In this document: positions 24,449 through 34,320 of the stretch, in pieces
Numbering within the stretch: position 1 is the first letter of the stretch
Layout: each line of letters opens with the position of its first letter
Assembly (NCBI RefSeq): GCF_025144465.1
Contig: NZ_CP083553.1
Coordinates: 3,726,001-3,790,000, forward strand
Source: Leisingera sp. S132
GTDB taxonomy: Bacteria > Pseudomonadota > Alphaproteobacteria > Rhodobacterales > Rhodobacteraceae
Direction: 5' to 3'
Length of the DNA: 64,000 nt
Notes under the pieces: model-generated
Told to the model about the DNA's origin: nothing
Seen by the model: only the letters and a program-made list of their open reading frames with translations
The model's database searches: none
Program-made: the position numbers and the translations under genes

Positions 24449-26041
24449 GACGCGGATTTCATCGTCATCGGCGCTGGGTCTTCAGGCTGTGTTGTCGCCA
24501 ACCGGCTGAGCGCAAACCCGCAAAACAAGGTGGTTTTGCTGGAAGCCGGAGGGCGTGACACAAACCCCTGGATTCATATTCCGGTCGGCTACTTCAAAAC
24601 CATGCACAATCCCTCGGTTGACTGGTGCTACAGGACTGAACCGGATCCGGGTCTTAATGGCCGATCCATTGATTGGCCGCGAGGCAAGGTTCTAGGAGGG
24701 TCTTCCTCGCTGAATGGACTACTGTATGTCCGCGGCCAAAAGGAGGACTATGACCGTTGGCGCCAGATGGGCAACGAAGGCTGGGGCTGGGAAGATGTCC
24801 TGCCGCTCTTCAAGCGTTCCGAAGATCAGGAACGCGGCGCGGATGACTTCCATGGCACAGGCGGCCCGCTGACGGTCTCAAACATGCGCATCCAGCGCCC
24901 GATCTGCGACGCTTGGGTGGCAGCCGCGCAAGAGGCGGGATACCCGTTTAACCCCGATTACAACGGAGCGGATCAAGAAGGCGTCGGCTACTTCCAGCTC
25001 ACCACCCGCAACGGTCGGCGCTGCAGTGCGGCAGTCGCCTTCCTTAGGCCTGCGCGGAAGCGGCCCAATCTGCAGATCATCACAAATGCGCTCGTCGAAA
25101 AGATAAATTTGGATGGGCGCCAGGTGACAGGTGTCAGCTATCTGGACAAAGCAGGCCAGCGCCACGTCATCACGGCCCGCAAGGAAGTGATCCTGTCCGG
25201 CGGTGCTATCAATTCGCCGCAGACATTGATGCTGTCGGGCATCGGCCCGGCTGGCCAGTTGCAGGCTAATGGTGTGGAACCCCTTGTCGATCTGCCAGGG
25301 GTGGGCAAAGGACTGCAGGACCATCTGCAGGCAAGACTTGTTTACAAATGCAACGAACCAACGCTCAACGATGAGGTCCGCAGCCTGTTCAACCAGGCCC
25401 GGATCGCCTTGAAATATGCGCTGTTCCGGGCCGGACCAATGACCATGGCGGCAAGCCTTGCGACCGGTTTCATGAAAACCCGGCCGGATGTGGCAACACC
25501 CGACATTCAGTTCCATGTGCAGCCGTGGTCAGCGGACAGCCCGGGCGAGGGCGTGCATCCATTTTCCGCCTTCACTATGTCAGTTTGCCAGCTGCGCCCC
25601 GAAAGCCGGGGCGAAATCCGTTTGAACGGACCAGACCCCAGGACCTACCCCAAAATCATTCCGAACTACCTGTCCGCCGAAACCGACTGCCGGACTATCG
25701 TCGACGGCATCAACATCGCCCGGCACATTGCCCGGCATAATCCTCTGGCGTCCAAGATTGCCGAGGAATTCCGCCCCAACGCTGACTTGGCAATGGAAGA
25801 TTATGAGGGAACATTGGATTGGGCGCGCAGCAACTCGGTTTCAATTTACCACCCCACCGGGACCTGCAAGATGGGTGCGGGGGAGAACGCAGTGGTCGAT
25901 GAAAAACTGCGCGTGCATGGCGTCGAGGGGCTGCGGGTTGCCGATTGCTCTATCATGCCGGAAATCGTCTCCGGCAACACCAACGCGCCTGCAATCATGA
26001 TCGGGGAAAAGGCTAGTGATCTGATTGCCGAAACCGGATAA
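24440..26041 (+). CDS. GMC-family flavin alcohol dehydrogenase / choline dehydrogenase-like oxidoreductase
   Basis: A 533-aa FAD enzyme. The dinucleotide motif is G11-A-G13-S-S-G16, with LLEAGG for ribose binding. GMC signatures are PRGKVLGGSSSLNGLLYVRG and SGGAINSPQTLMLSGIG. The active-site pair is His471 (YHPTGTCKMG) and Asn513 (SGNTNAPA). The family oxidises alcohols to aldehydes. Divergent transcription from TRAP operon 2 and a shared regulator suggest that it oxidises the imported compound. The precise substrate is unknown; choline is not specifically indicated. Confidence 0.92.
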   Translation: MDLDADFIVIGAGSSGCVVANRLSANPQNKVVLLEAGGRDTNPWIHIPVGYFKTMHNPSVDWCYRTEPDPGLNGRSIDWPRGKVLGGSSSLNGLLYVRGQKEDYDRWRQMGNEGWGWEDVLPLFKRSEDQERGADDFHGTGGPLTVSNMRIQRPICDAWVAAAQEAGYPFNPDYNGADQEGVGYFQLTTRNGRRCSAAVAFLRPARKRPNLQIITNALVEKINLDGRQVTGVSYLDKAGQRHVITARKEVILSGGAINSPQTLMLSGIGPAGQLQANGVEPLVDLPGVGKGLQDHLQARLVYKCNEPTLNDEVRSLFNQARIALKYALFRAGPMTMAASLATGFMKTRPDVATPDIQFHVQPWSADSPGEGVHPFSAFTMSVCQLRPESRGEIRLNGPDPRTYPKIIPNYLSAETDCRTIVDGINIARHIARHNPLASKIAEEFRPNADLAMEDYEGTLDWARSNSVSIYHPTGTCKMGAGENAVVDEKLRVHGVEGLRVADCSIMPEIVSGNTNAPAIMIGEKASDLIAETG

Positions 26042-26087
26042 ACCAATGTGACAGCAAAAATTCAGGCTGCTGAAAAGAAAGCCGCGC

Positions 26088-27641
26088 TTACCGAACCCAG
26101 ACCTCCACCCTCCGATTGATCTGGCGGCCCCAATCGCTGTCATCGCAAGCCATCGGCAAGACCTCTCCAAAACCCTCAGTCCAAATCTTCACCCGGCTGA
26201 CGTCTGCGGTTTCCGCAGCCTTGATCACTGCGTCACGCACTGCGTCAGCTCGCTTCATCGCGATCTGACGGTTACCTTCCGCCGGGCCGACCCCATCGGA
26301 AAACCCCGCGAACACAAGCTCCTGAGCATCGAACTCACCAGTCTCGAGCGCCCGGGCCAATTGCTCAATGTTGCTGCGGGACTGGGCGTCTGGGCGCGAG
26401 GATCCCGGCTCGAACCGGAACGTGGTTGTTAATCTCCGCATCCCTCCCAGCACGGTTACCAGCCGTTGCAATTCTGACAGCCCTCCTTTCTGGTTTGCAG
26501 CCAGAATGGCATTAGACAGGCGGTTCCCCTGGCGGCTCACCGGAATCAACTCCGGGGCCTGATCGACAAAACCGGCGCGGCGGATCACTGCCTGCGCAGC
26601 GGGTCCGCGCACATAAGCAAGAAAATCGCGTGCCACCTTTGGGAGGCGCCGCGCTGGCAAGTATAGAAACATCGGCACGGTCAAAGGGTAATCCTCGGTC
26701 TTTACCGCATGCCGGCTGGCCTGCAGCGAAAACCCGCACAGTCCTGAAAGGGTCAAAACCCGGGCTGCGCCTTTTTCGGCGTAGCTGGCAATGCCGATGG
26801 CAAAAGGATCGATCAAAACCCGCCTGACCAGCGTGCTGCTGCGGTCATGACGGTTGATCTTGGCAGTAAAGACAGCGCCGGTTGGCGCCATAAGTTTATC
26901 CTCGACGGCTTGCGAGAGACCGGAACCGGACACAGGCATGTGTATGGAAATGGGAGCATTCGGACCGCCAAGCTCCTGCCAGTTGCTGATCCGGCCGGAC
27001 AGGATACCTGCCAATTGCGGCAAGGTAATCTCACGCACGGGATTAGCCGGTGCTACAACCGGAACAAAGGCGTCCAGCGCCAGGATGCGGCTGCGCCCGG
27101 TCCCGGTTAAATCTCCCAAACCTGCGGCCCGTGCGGCTTTTCTTTCCAGAACGCGGATCTCACGCGTTGCCATTGCAACGTCCGCTTCATCCGCGACAAG
27201 TGCTGCGAACCCAGCGTCTGTATTACTGATCGCAAATGTAAACCGTGCAGCAGGCTTCTGCCCTCGCAGCAAGACATGACTGAAGTTTCCATCAGGCAGC
27301 GGCTCCCGGCGCGTTTGATAGCCGTTGCGCAACGCAAAGCCTTCGATCAGGGCTGGCAACAGAACCTCCGACATTGCGGAAGACCCGGCAAACGTGATCT
27401 CTGCCACAAAGGCGGACAGGCTGGGGCACCCCGGCCCATCGCAAGTCACACCCGATCCATCCACGGTGAGTTCGCCGAATTGAGTTTGCACCCTGTAGAA
27501 TTCGCCATCAAATCCCAGCAAGGTGCCGGTTATCTCAACTGCGCCATCCGGAGAAGACAGGGTGACATCCTGAGCTGCAAGACCGCGTGCCAGGACTGTC
27601 AGAAAAAGTGCGGCACAAACGGCCGCACGCAAGAAGGTCAT
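26088..27641 (-). CDS. PstS-like substrate-binding / OmpA-domain fusion protein
   Basis: A 517-aa exported protein. A signal peptide (about 1-23) is followed by a short N-terminal region and a phosphate-binding-protein-like domain (about 80-350; FAGSSAMSEVLLPALIEGF, ITLPQLAGILSGRISNW, MPVSGSGLSQ). The C-terminal OmpA-like peptidoglycan-binding domain (about 390-517) has FRFEPGSSRPDAQS, GFSDGVG and NRRVEVWV. It is likely held in the periplasm on peptidoglycan while binding a small anion. No pst transport genes are nearby, so a role in uptake is uncertain. A decayed gene lies 24 bp upstream. Confidence 0.85.
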   Translation of the reverse strand: MTFLRAAVCAALFLTVLARGLAAQDVTLSSPDGAVEITGTLLGFDGEFYRVQTQFGELTVDGSGVTCDGPGCPSLSAFVAEITFAGSSAMSEVLLPALIEGFALRNGYQTRREPLPDGNFSHVLLRGQKPAARFTFAISNTDAGFAALVADEADVAMATREIRVLERKAARAAGLGDLTGTGRSRILALDAFVPVVAPANPVREITLPQLAGILSGRISNWQELGGPNAPISIHMPVSGSGLSQAVEDKLMAPTGAVFTAKINRHDRSSTLVRRVLIDPFAIGIASYAEKGAARVLTLSGLCGFSLQASRHAVKTEDYPLTVPMFLYLPARRLPKVARDFLAYVRGPAAQAVIRRAGFVDQAPELIPVSRQGNRLSNAILAANQKGGLSELQRLVTVLGGMRRLTTTFRFEPGSSRPDAQSRSNIEQLARALETGEFDAQELVFAGFSDGVGPAEGNRQIAMKRADAVRDAVIKAAETADVSRVKIWTEGFGEVLPMACDDSDWGRQINRRVEVWVR

Positions 27642-27665
27642 GTGGATACCTGAAGTTACCGCAAA

Positions 27666-28398
27666 TCAGTTGGCGGCAATCTTCAGGTCTTCGAGAAGAT
27701 TATTCAACACCAGAAAGCTCCTCTGAGCCTCGCAATCCGGCATTACCATCACCAGATCGCGGCTAGTGAGCCTGCCACCAGTCAATCGCAGCGCTTGCGC
27801 AATGATATCCTGGCCGCAATTCCTTCCGGTCACCTCGGCTTCTGCTGTCAAGGACACTGTCCCGGATTGCCCTGGCAGGCTGGAGTGCAGACTGGAAATC
27901 TCCGCGACCCTCGGAGCCAGAAGGCTTTGATCTCCCAGCCGGTCTATCCGGCCGATGCCAGCATGGTTTACCGCACCGTGCCAGACGTGACCCTCAGTTC
28001 AATAGGCGGCACCAAATTCCCGGGCATGCAATTCGAGCCCGCTATTGCCGCTCCACTGCAAAACGACACGCTCAAGATCTTCGATACCATTCGACTTCAG
28101 CCACCGCTACTGCACCGGAATCGTTTGGAGTTTCGGCGATAATCACAGCCGTTCGTGTCAAGGCCAGTACAAGAGGGTCGTAGCGCCCGGTGCCATTTAG
28201 GGAAACAGTGAAGCTCACCCCGCTGTGATGCGCTTTTAAAGCCCTCCTGAGACAGACTGCTACTGATAGCCTTGTCCACAAAGTGGCGCAGTTTTTGACC
28301 GCAAACTGCAGTGAATCCAGCAAATGCTCAATCTTCGCGGCGACTAAAGGAAACGAATTCAGGGAAATCCCCGTGCTTGCGCCTGCAGGTTTCTGCAC
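27666..28398 (-). pseudogene. Decayed coding region upstream of the PstS/OmpA fusion
   Basis: The 3' frame reads GGRLTSRDLVMVMP and LEDLKIAAN and can be followed upstream across an in-frame TGA near 28004 to DLERVVLQWSGNSGLELHA. A neighbouring frame carries YDPLVLALTRTAVIIAETP. This pattern fits one gene broken by a stop and at least one frameshift. No ribosome binding site or intact frame of meaningful length remains. The family is not recognised. The alternative is a short real ORF at 27666-27857. The stretch 28399-28517 shows nothing further. Confidence 0.35.
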
Positions 28399-28517
28399 TG
28401 CGCAACAGCTTAAGGCCCGGCGCTGCGCATAGCACAGCGACCGAGAGGAACTGTCTTAGCCAAGTATTCTGAGACGCAGCCTGCCAAGAGAACAGGAGCC
28501 CAGGAACTAGAGATCAA

Positions 28518-31217
28518 TCAAACCAGACTGCCGTGGCAATGCTTGAATTTCTTGCCTGATCCGCATGGGCACTTGTCGTTGCGCGAAGGATTGCCCCAGG
28601 TTGACGGGTCATCCTCTACAAATCCAGGCGCGGCTGATTCCGCCGAACTGTCCGCACCAGCCGCTTGTGCCGCCATCTGCTGCATGGCCGCTTGGCGGGC
28701 TGCCATTTCCATCAGCATCTGCTGCTGCTCTTCCTCAGTCATTGGGCGCACCCGGCTGAGCTGCTGAGAGACTTCCTCGCGCAGGCTATCGAGCATGCTT
28801 TCAAACAGCTGGAAGCTTTCGTTCTTGTACTCGTTCAGCGGATCACGCTGCGCATAGCCGCGAAAACCCACCACGGAACGCAGATGCTCCAGCGTCAGCA
28901 GATGCTCGCGCCATTTCTTGTCGATGGTCTGCAGCAAGACCTGCTTTTCGATGTTGCGCATGCTCTCCGGTCCGAAGGCTTCAGCCTTTTCGGCCATCAG
29001 CTTGTCGGAAGTTTCCACCAGGCGTTCGCGGATCTGTTCGTCATCCACGCCCTCCTCTGCGGCCCACTCTGCTACCGGCGCATCAATCGATAGCATTTCC
29101 CGGACCTGTTCCTGCAAGCCTTCAGTGTCCCACTGGTCAGCGTAGGTTTTGGGCGGCATGTGGACGTCGAGAAGATCGTCAATGACTTCATGGCGCATGT
29201 CATTGGTGATTTCGGACAGGTCTTCAGCTGCCATGATCTCACGGCGCTGCTTGAAGATCACCTTGCGCTGATCATTCATCACGTCATCGAACTTCAGCAC
29301 ATTCTTGCGCATGTCAAAGTTGCGGCCTTCGACTTTTGCCTGGGCCCGTTCCAGCGACTTGTTAACCCAAGGGTGAATAATCGCTTCGCCTTCCTTCATG
29401 CCCAACGAAGACAGAAGCTTGTCCAGACGTTCAGAACCGAAGATCCGCATCAGGTCGTCTTCGAGGCTGAGATAGAAGCGCGTGCGGCCCGGGTCGCCTT
29501 GACGGCCGGAGCGGCCGCGCAGCTGGTTGTCGATGCGACGGCTTTCGTGGCGCTCAGACGCCATTACGAACAGACCGCCAGCCTCCAGCACCTTTTGCTT
29601 CTCTTCCGCGTGCTTGGCTTCCTCAGCGGCACGCAGTTCTGCTGGATCCGCCTCTGGGTTTGCCGCCAGCGCCTCCAGCACCTTCATCTCTACATTACCG
29701 CCAAGCTGAATATCGGTGCCGCGGCCGGCCATATTGGTAGCAATAGTCACCGCGCCGTACCGGCCGGCATCGGCAACGATCTGTGCTTCCTGCTCATGGT
29801 GGCGGGCGTTCAGGACGTTGTGCGGGATGTCTTCCTGCTGCAGCATCTGGCTCAGGAGTTCGGACTTCTCAATGGAGGTAGTGCCCAAAAGGACCGGCTG
29901 CCCCTTTTCATGCGCGACCTTGGCTTCCTGGATCATCGCCTCGTATTTTTCACGCGCGGTGCGGTAGACTTGATCGTCCTCGTCCACCCGGGCAATCGGA
30001 CGGTTGGTCGGCACTTCGACGACGCCCAGACCATAGATTTCTGCAAATTCCTCGGCTTCCGTCATGGCAGTACCGGTCATACCCGAAAGCTTGTCATAGA
30101 GACGGAAGTAGTTCTGGAAGGTAACGGAGGCCAGAGTAGTGTTCTCCGGCTGGATCTGCACCTCTTCCTTGGCTTCAATCGCCTGATGCAGCCCTTCCGA
30201 CAGGCGGCGGCCCGGCATCATCCGGCCGGTGAACTCATCGATCAGCACCACTTGGCCGTCGCGAACGATGTAATCCTTGTCCCTCTGGAACAGCTTGTGG
30301 GCACGCAGCGCCTGGTTGACATGATGGACAACTGTAGTGCTTTCCGGATCATAGAGCGATGCCTCGGCCTCCAACAGTCCGTGTTCGCGCAGGGTTTGCT
30401 CCAGATACTCGTTGCCGTCCTCTGTGAAAGTCACGCCGCGAGTCTTTTCGTCGATCTCGTAGTGGTTTTCGGCCAGCAGCGGGATTACTTTGTCGATAGT
30501 GGAATAGAGTTCAGAGCGGTCTTCCGCCGGACCAGAGATAATCAGCGGAGTACGGGCCTCATCGATCAGGATCGAGTCGACTTCGTCAACGATGGCAAAG
30601 TTGTGCTGCTTCTGGAAAACTTGGTCCAAAGACGGCTTCATGTTGTCGCGCAGGTAATCAAAACCCAGCTCATTGTTCGTGGCATAGGTCACGTCGCTTT
30701 GGTAGGCCGCCATCTTCTCTGCATCCGGCTGGCCCGACCAGATTACACCAGTGGTCATGCCAAGCTGAGCAAACACCTTGCCCATCCATTCACTGTCGCG
30801 CTTCGCCAGGTATTCGTTCACAGTAACCACGTGCACGCCCTTGCCGGTAAGTGCATTCAGGTAGGCAGGGAAGGTGGCCACCAGGGTCTTGCCCTCACCG
30901 GTCTTCATCTCGGAGATGTTACCCTGATGCAGGAAGACACCACCCATCAGCTGGGTATCAAAAGCACGCAGGCCCAAAGCCCGCTTCGCGGCCTCCCGCA
31001 CGTTAGCAAAGGCTTCGGGCAGCAGAGCATCCAGTTTTTCGCCATTCAGCGCCCGCTGGCGAAGCTCTGCTGTCTTGGCAATAAGCCCGTCATCGCTGAG
31101 CTTTGCGAACTCATCTTCCAGCCCGTTGATCTGAGCAATCAGCGGCCGCGTCGCCTTGACTTTACGGTCGTTAGGTGTACCGAAAACCTTTTTGGCGATT
31201 GTTCCGAAACCCAGCAT
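28518..31217 (-). CDS. secA: Preprotein translocase ATPase SecA
   Basis: The 899-aa motor of Sec protein export, which couples ATP hydrolysis to translocation through SecYEG. Walker A lies in MKTGEGKT, the DEAD-like motif in [14 protein letters not shown] and later helicase motifs in [10 protein letters not shown] and [13 protein letters not shown]. The C-terminal zinc site C883-P-C885 ... C894-H895, for SecB and lipid contacts, is intact. The length is normal. GGAGAAG precedes the ATG. It is divergent from a parvulin-type foldase gene, a functionally sensible neighbour. Confidence 0.98.
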   Translation of the reverse strand: MLGFGTIAKKVFGTPNDRKVKATRPLIAQINGLEDEFAKLSDDGLIAKTAELRQRALNGEKLDALLPEAFANVREAAKRALGLRAFDTQLMGGVFLHQGNISEMKTGEGKTLVATFPAYLNALTGKGVHVVTVNEYLAKRDSEWMGKVFAQLGMTTGVIWSGQPDAEKMAAYQSDVTYATNNELGFDYLRDNMKPSLDQVFQKQHNFAIVDEVDSILIDEARTPLIISGPAEDRSELYSTIDKVIPLLAENHYEIDEKTRGVTFTEDGNEYLEQTLREHGLLEAEASLYDPESTTVVHHVNQALRAHKLFQRDKDYIVRDGQVVLIDEFTGRMMPGRRLSEGLHQAIEAKEEVQIQPENTTLASVTFQNYFRLYDKLSGMTGTAMTEAEEFAEIYGLGVVEVPTNRPIARVDEDDQVYRTAREKYEAMIQEAKVAHEKGQPVLLGTTSIEKSELLSQMLQQEDIPHNVLNARHHEQEAQIVADAGRYGAVTIATNMAGRGTDIQLGGNVEMKVLEALAANPEADPAELRAAEEAKHAEEKQKVLEAGGLFVMASERHESRRIDNQLRGRSGRQGDPGRTRFYLSLEDDLMRIFGSERLDKLLSSLGMKEGEAIIHPWVNKSLERAQAKVEGRNFDMRKNVLKFDDVMNDQRKVIFKQRREIMAAEDLSEITNDMRHEVIDDLLDVHMPPKTYADQWDTEGLQEQVREMLSIDAPVAEWAAEEGVDDEQIRERLVETSDKLMAEKAEAFGPESMRNIEKQVLLQTIDKKWREHLLTLEHLRSVVGFRGYAQRDPLNEYKNESFQLFESMLDSLREEVSQQLSRVRPMTEEEQQQMLMEMAARQAAMQQMAAQAAGADSSAESAAPGFVEDDPSTWGNPSRNDKCPCGSGKKFKHCHGSLV

Positions 31218-31394
31218 ATCTTCTCCAGCGATCCTATATCCGGCCTATGCATCGGGCAGGCTTGCCCGCCGTGACCGCAACCCATAAACAATGGTGGAAA
31301 GACGGTCCTGCCAATGGCCTCAAGGCGATGTAAGCGGCAGGGTATAGAGTGTCAACGGCACGGCCTTTAACGGCCAAGGAATAGGAAGGTTTCA

Positions 31395-32246
31395 ATGCGT
31401 AAAGGTCTCACATTTCTGCGCGGATTGGCGGTTGCCGCCTGTGCTGCGCTGCCGCTGGCCGCGGCTGCAACCCCGCATGCAAACACAGTGGTTGCCTCGG
31501 TCAATGGCGAGGAGATCACCATCGGCCATATGGTCATGGCACGCGAAAACCTGCCGGCGCAGTACAAGCAGCTGCCCGATGACGTCCTCTACAACGCAAT
31601 CCTGGATCAGCTGATCCAGCAAACTGCATTGAAACAGCAGCTTCAGGGTCAGGTGCCTCACTATGTCAAGCTTTCTGTCGATAACGAGGAACGCGCATTG
31701 CTGGCGGCGGAAGTAATCGAAACGGTCATGGATAAGGCCAGCGGCGAAGAGAAACTGCGCGCGGCATATGATGAAAAGTACTCCACCGGTGAAGGCGGTG
31801 ATGAATTTCACGCAGCTCATATCCTGGTCGAAAGCGAAGAGGACGCGCTGGACGTCAAGGCCGAGCTGGATGCAGGCGCTGACTTTGCCACGCTGGCCAA
31901 GGAACGCTCAACCGGCCCCTCCGGCCCGAACGGCGGCGATCTCGGCTGGTTCACCACAGGCCGTATGGTGCCCGAATTTGAACAGGCTGTCCTGAAGCTG
32001 GGCTCAGGTGAAGTCTCAGATCCGGTCCAAACGCAATTTGGCTGGCACGTCATCCTGCTGAACGAGCGCCGCAAGACAGAAGCACCCGAATTCGAAGAAG
32101 TCCGTACCGAGCTGGCCGATGAGCTGCGCCAGAAAGCGGTTGAGGAACGGGTGAACGAGCTGACAGCAGCAGCGGAAATCGAACGGCCTGAGATTGAGGA
32201 TCTTGATCCGGCCATACTCAAAGACCTCAGCCTGGTAAGGAACTGA
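31395..32246 (+). CDS. Periplasmic parvulin-type peptidyl-prolyl isomerase
   Basis: A 283-aa exported foldase: signal peptide (about 1-25, cleaved near AAA-TP), SurA-like N-terminal helical region (VNGEEITIGHMVMARENLP) and one PpiC/rotamase domain (about 136-225; FHAAHILVESEEDA, GGDLGWFTTGRMVPEFEQAV, TQFGWHVILL). It catalyses cis-trans proline isomerisation in exported proteins. It is the first gene of a tight cluster: argJ starts two bases after its stop. Confidence 0.92.
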   Translation: MRKGLTFLRGLAVAACAALPLAAAATPHANTVVASVNGEEITIGHMVMARENLPAQYKQLPDDVLYNAILDQLIQQTALKQQLQGQVPHYVKLSVDNEERALLAAEVIETVMDKASGEEKLRAAYDEKYSTGEGGDEFHAAHILVESEEDALDVKAELDAGADFATLAKERSTGPSGPNGGDLGWFTTGRMVPEFEQAVLKLGSGEVSDPVQTQFGWHVILLNERRKTEAPEFEEVRTELADELRQKAVEERVNELTAAAEIERPEIEDLDPAILKDLSLVRN

Positions 32247-32248
32247 TC

Positions 32249-33475
32249 ATGTCCAAATCCATGCCCGTTTCACCGCTGGCGCCCGCCAGCTTCCCCGATC
32301 TTCCGGTGATCAAGGGCGTGCGATTTGCATCTGCCGCTGCCGGTGTCAAATACCAAGACCGCACCGATGTGATGCTGGCTGTCATGGATCCGGGCACCGC
32401 GCTAGCCGGTGTCTTCACCCGGTCCAAGACCCGTTCCGCTCCGGTTCTCGATTGCCAGTCCAAGCTGGGCGGCGCTGCGGACACCGGCGCAGCGATCCTG
32501 GTGAACTCCGGAAATTCCAACGCTTTCACAGGCCACTACGGCCAAACATCGGTGGCTGAGATTATATCGGCTGTGGCCGCAGAAACCAGAATTCCGGCGG
32601 GCCGTGTCTTCACTGCTTCCACCGGCGTCATCGGCGAGCCGCTGCCGCACGACCGGATTATTGCCAAGATCGGAGAGCTGAACGGCGCATTGGATGAAAA
32701 CGCGCTGGAAGATGCTGCCAAGGCCATCATGACAACCGACACCTTTGCCAAAGGCGCCAGCGCCACGGTTGGCATTGACGGCAAGACGGTCAAGATCGCA
32801 GGCATCGCCAAGGGTTCCGGCATGATTGCACCGGACATGGCGACAATGCTGGTCTACATCTTCACCGATGCCAAGGTGGAGCAGGCAGCGCTGCAGGCAC
32901 AGCTGTCGGAGATTTGCGACCGCAGCTTCAACTGCATCACCGTGGACAGCGACACCTCCACCTCCGACAGCCTGATGCTCTGCGCCACCGGTAGCTCTGG
33001 TGTAGACGCGACCGGCAACGCGGAATTCGCTGCCGGGCTGGAACGGGTCATGCTTGACCTGTCGCACCAAGTGGTGCGCGACGGTGAAGGCGCAACCAAA
33101 TTCGTGGAAATTCAGGTGACGGGCGCGGCTTCGGATGCGGACGCCAAAGTTCATGGCATGGCGATTGCCAACTCACCGCTGGTGAAAACCGCATTAGCGG
33201 GCGAGGACCCAAACTGGGGCCGCGTGGTCATGGCAATTGGAAAGTCCGGTGCAGCTGCCGACCGTGATTTGCTGTCGATCTCCTTTGGCGATGTACTGGT
33301 GGCGGAGAAAGGCTGGGTCTCGCCGGCTTACAAAGAAGAACTGGGCGCGGCGGAAATGAAGAAGCAGGAAATCACCATCAAGGTGGATCTGGGTCTCGGC
33401 AGCGGCGCAGCCACTGTCTGGACCTGCGACCTGACGCATCAGTACATCTCGATCAACGCGGACTACCGGTCATGA
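32249..33475 (+). CDS. argJ: Bifunctional glutamate N-acetyltransferase / amino-acid acetyltransferase ArgJ
   Basis: A 408-aa enzyme of the cyclic arginine pathway, which transfers the acetyl group from N-acetylornithine to glutamate. The self-cleavage site is conserved in APDMATMLVYIFTD, with T199 becoming the N-terminal nucleophile of the beta chain. The substrate and oxyanion regions (STGVIGEPLPHD, NSGNSNAFTG) are typical. It lies between the parvulin gene and mutT, overlapping mutT by 4 bp (ATGA). Confidence 0.97.
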   Translation: MSKSMPVSPLAPASFPDLPVIKGVRFASAAAGVKYQDRTDVMLAVMDPGTALAGVFTRSKTRSAPVLDCQSKLGGAADTGAAILVNSGNSNAFTGHYGQTSVAEIISAVAAETRIPAGRVFTASTGVIGEPLPHDRIIAKIGELNGALDENALEDAAKAIMTTDTFAKGASATVGIDGKTVKIAGIAKGSGMIAPDMATMLVYIFTDAKVEQAALQAQLSEICDRSFNCITVDSDTSTSDSLMLCATGSSGVDATGNAEFAAGLERVMLDLSHQVVRDGEGATKFVEIQVTGAASDADAKVHGMAIANSPLVKTALAGEDPNWGRVVMAIGKSGAAADRDLLSISFGDVLVAEKGWVSPAYKEELGAAEMKKQEITIKVDLGLGSGAATVWTCDLTHQYISINADYRS

Positions 33476-33870
33476 GGACGGTTCTCGTCTCTGCCGTTGC
33501 CCTCATTGATGCCGACGGCAGAGTGTTGCTGGCGCAGCGGCCTGAAGGCAAGTCCATGGCAGGTTTGTGGGAGTTCCCCGGCGGTAAGATCGAGCCGGGC
33601 GAAACGCCTGAGGCCGCGTTGGTCCGGGAATTGCACGAGGAGATCGGAATAGGCACTTGGGCTTCGTGTCTCGCTCCTTTGACTTTTGCCAGTCACACCT
33701 ACGAAGATTTTCATCTTCTGATGCCGCTGTTTGCCTGCCGCAAGTGGGAGGGCATCCCGCAGGCCAAGGAAGGACAAACGCTGAAATGGGTGCGGCCGCA
33801 GGATCTGCGTGACTACCCCATGCCGCCAGCAGACATCCCATTGATCCCGATTTTACGCGACTGGCTGTAA
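33472..33870 (+). CDS. mutT: 8-oxo-dGTP diphosphatase MutT
   Basis: A 132-aa Nudix hydrolase that removes mutagenic oxidised dGTP from the nucleotide pool. The Nudix box is complete from G38 through E44 to R52-E53-x2-E56-E57-x-G (GGKIEPGETPEAALVRELHE). LLAQRPEGKSMAGLWEFPGG is the usual MutT lead-in. The start overlaps argJ, so translation is coupled; this ppi-argJ-mutT order is seen in relatives. Confidence 0.93.
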   Translation: MRTVLVSAVALIDADGRVLLAQRPEGKSMAGLWEFPGGKIEPGETPEAALVRELHEEIGIGTWASCLAPLTFASHTYEDFHLLMPLFACRKWEGIPQAKEGQTLKWVRPQDLRDYPMPPADIPLIPILRDWL

Positions 33871-34202
33871 CGCGCTCTAGTCACGGCCTCTGTTGGGCTG
33901 TGCCGGATACAACAGGCCGATTGGATTTTGCCGGGCATTTGATTAGCCCAGGCTAAAGCCGTGAACCTTTTGTTAACCATTCTGTTCAAATCTTAACTTA
34001 CGAACCAACTCACTGCCCTGCACATCAGTGGATCAGGAGACGGCCATGATAAGAACAAACGAAATGGGACGCTTTTCATGAGTACAGGGCAGCTTCATAC
34101 GGGCATTCCCAAACACAACTACGGTGCGGGTTGACAGAATGGTACATACTGGCCATCCGGTCAAACCCGCCGCCTGAGCGCCACTCACACATGCCAGGCA
34201 AC
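33871..34202. other. Gene-poor region between mutT and the double terminator, with mini-ORFs
   Basis: No ordinary gene. An AT-rich segment (33965-34010) includes TTAACCAT, a half-site resembling CtrA boxes. It is followed by an 11-codon ORF (34046-34081, MIRTNEMGRFS) with an AGGAG binding site. An overlapping 18-codon ORF follows (34078-34134, ATGA junction, MSTGQLHTGIPKHNYGAG), and a 12-codon ORF (34139-34177, MVHTGHPVKPAA). TTGACA at 34131 resembles a -35 box. This could be a leader-peptide or small-RNA gene ending at the terminator at 34203. Confidence 0.35.
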
Positions 34203-34230
34203 AAAGGGCAGCTGCACAAGCTGCCCTTTT
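34203..34230 (+). terminator. Rho-independent terminator (plus strand)
   Basis: A perfect 11-bp stem (aaagggcagct/agctgcccttt) with loop gcaca ends in a run of T. It is 330 bp past mutT, far for that operon alone, so it may end a small transcript starting between them. Confidence 0.85.
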
Positions 34231-34266
34231 CCATCCGGTAAAGCGGCAACCATGTATTCCAAAGTG

Positions 34267-34297
34267 AAAAAGCCCCAGTGTGTAAACCGGGGCTTTT
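34267..34297 (-). terminator. Rho-independent terminator of the rimP-nusA-ylxR-infB operon
   Basis: A 9-bp stem (aaaagcccc/ggggctttt) with a 12-nt loop. On the minus strand it is followed by a T5 run. It sits 23 nt past the infB stop. Confidence 0.85.
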
Positions 34298-34320
34298 CAT
34301 AACTCAGCTCGAAACGGTTA

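Noticed and set aside
27795-28142. 115-codon plus-strand frame over the decayed gene
   Set aside because: No ribosome binding site or recognisable domain, and the opposite strand reads more like protein. Left unassigned.
29160-31274. 704-codon open frame on the plus strand opposite secA
   Set aside because: Shadow of secA: no start signal, no recognisable motif, full overlap with a gene whose catalytic motifs are all present.
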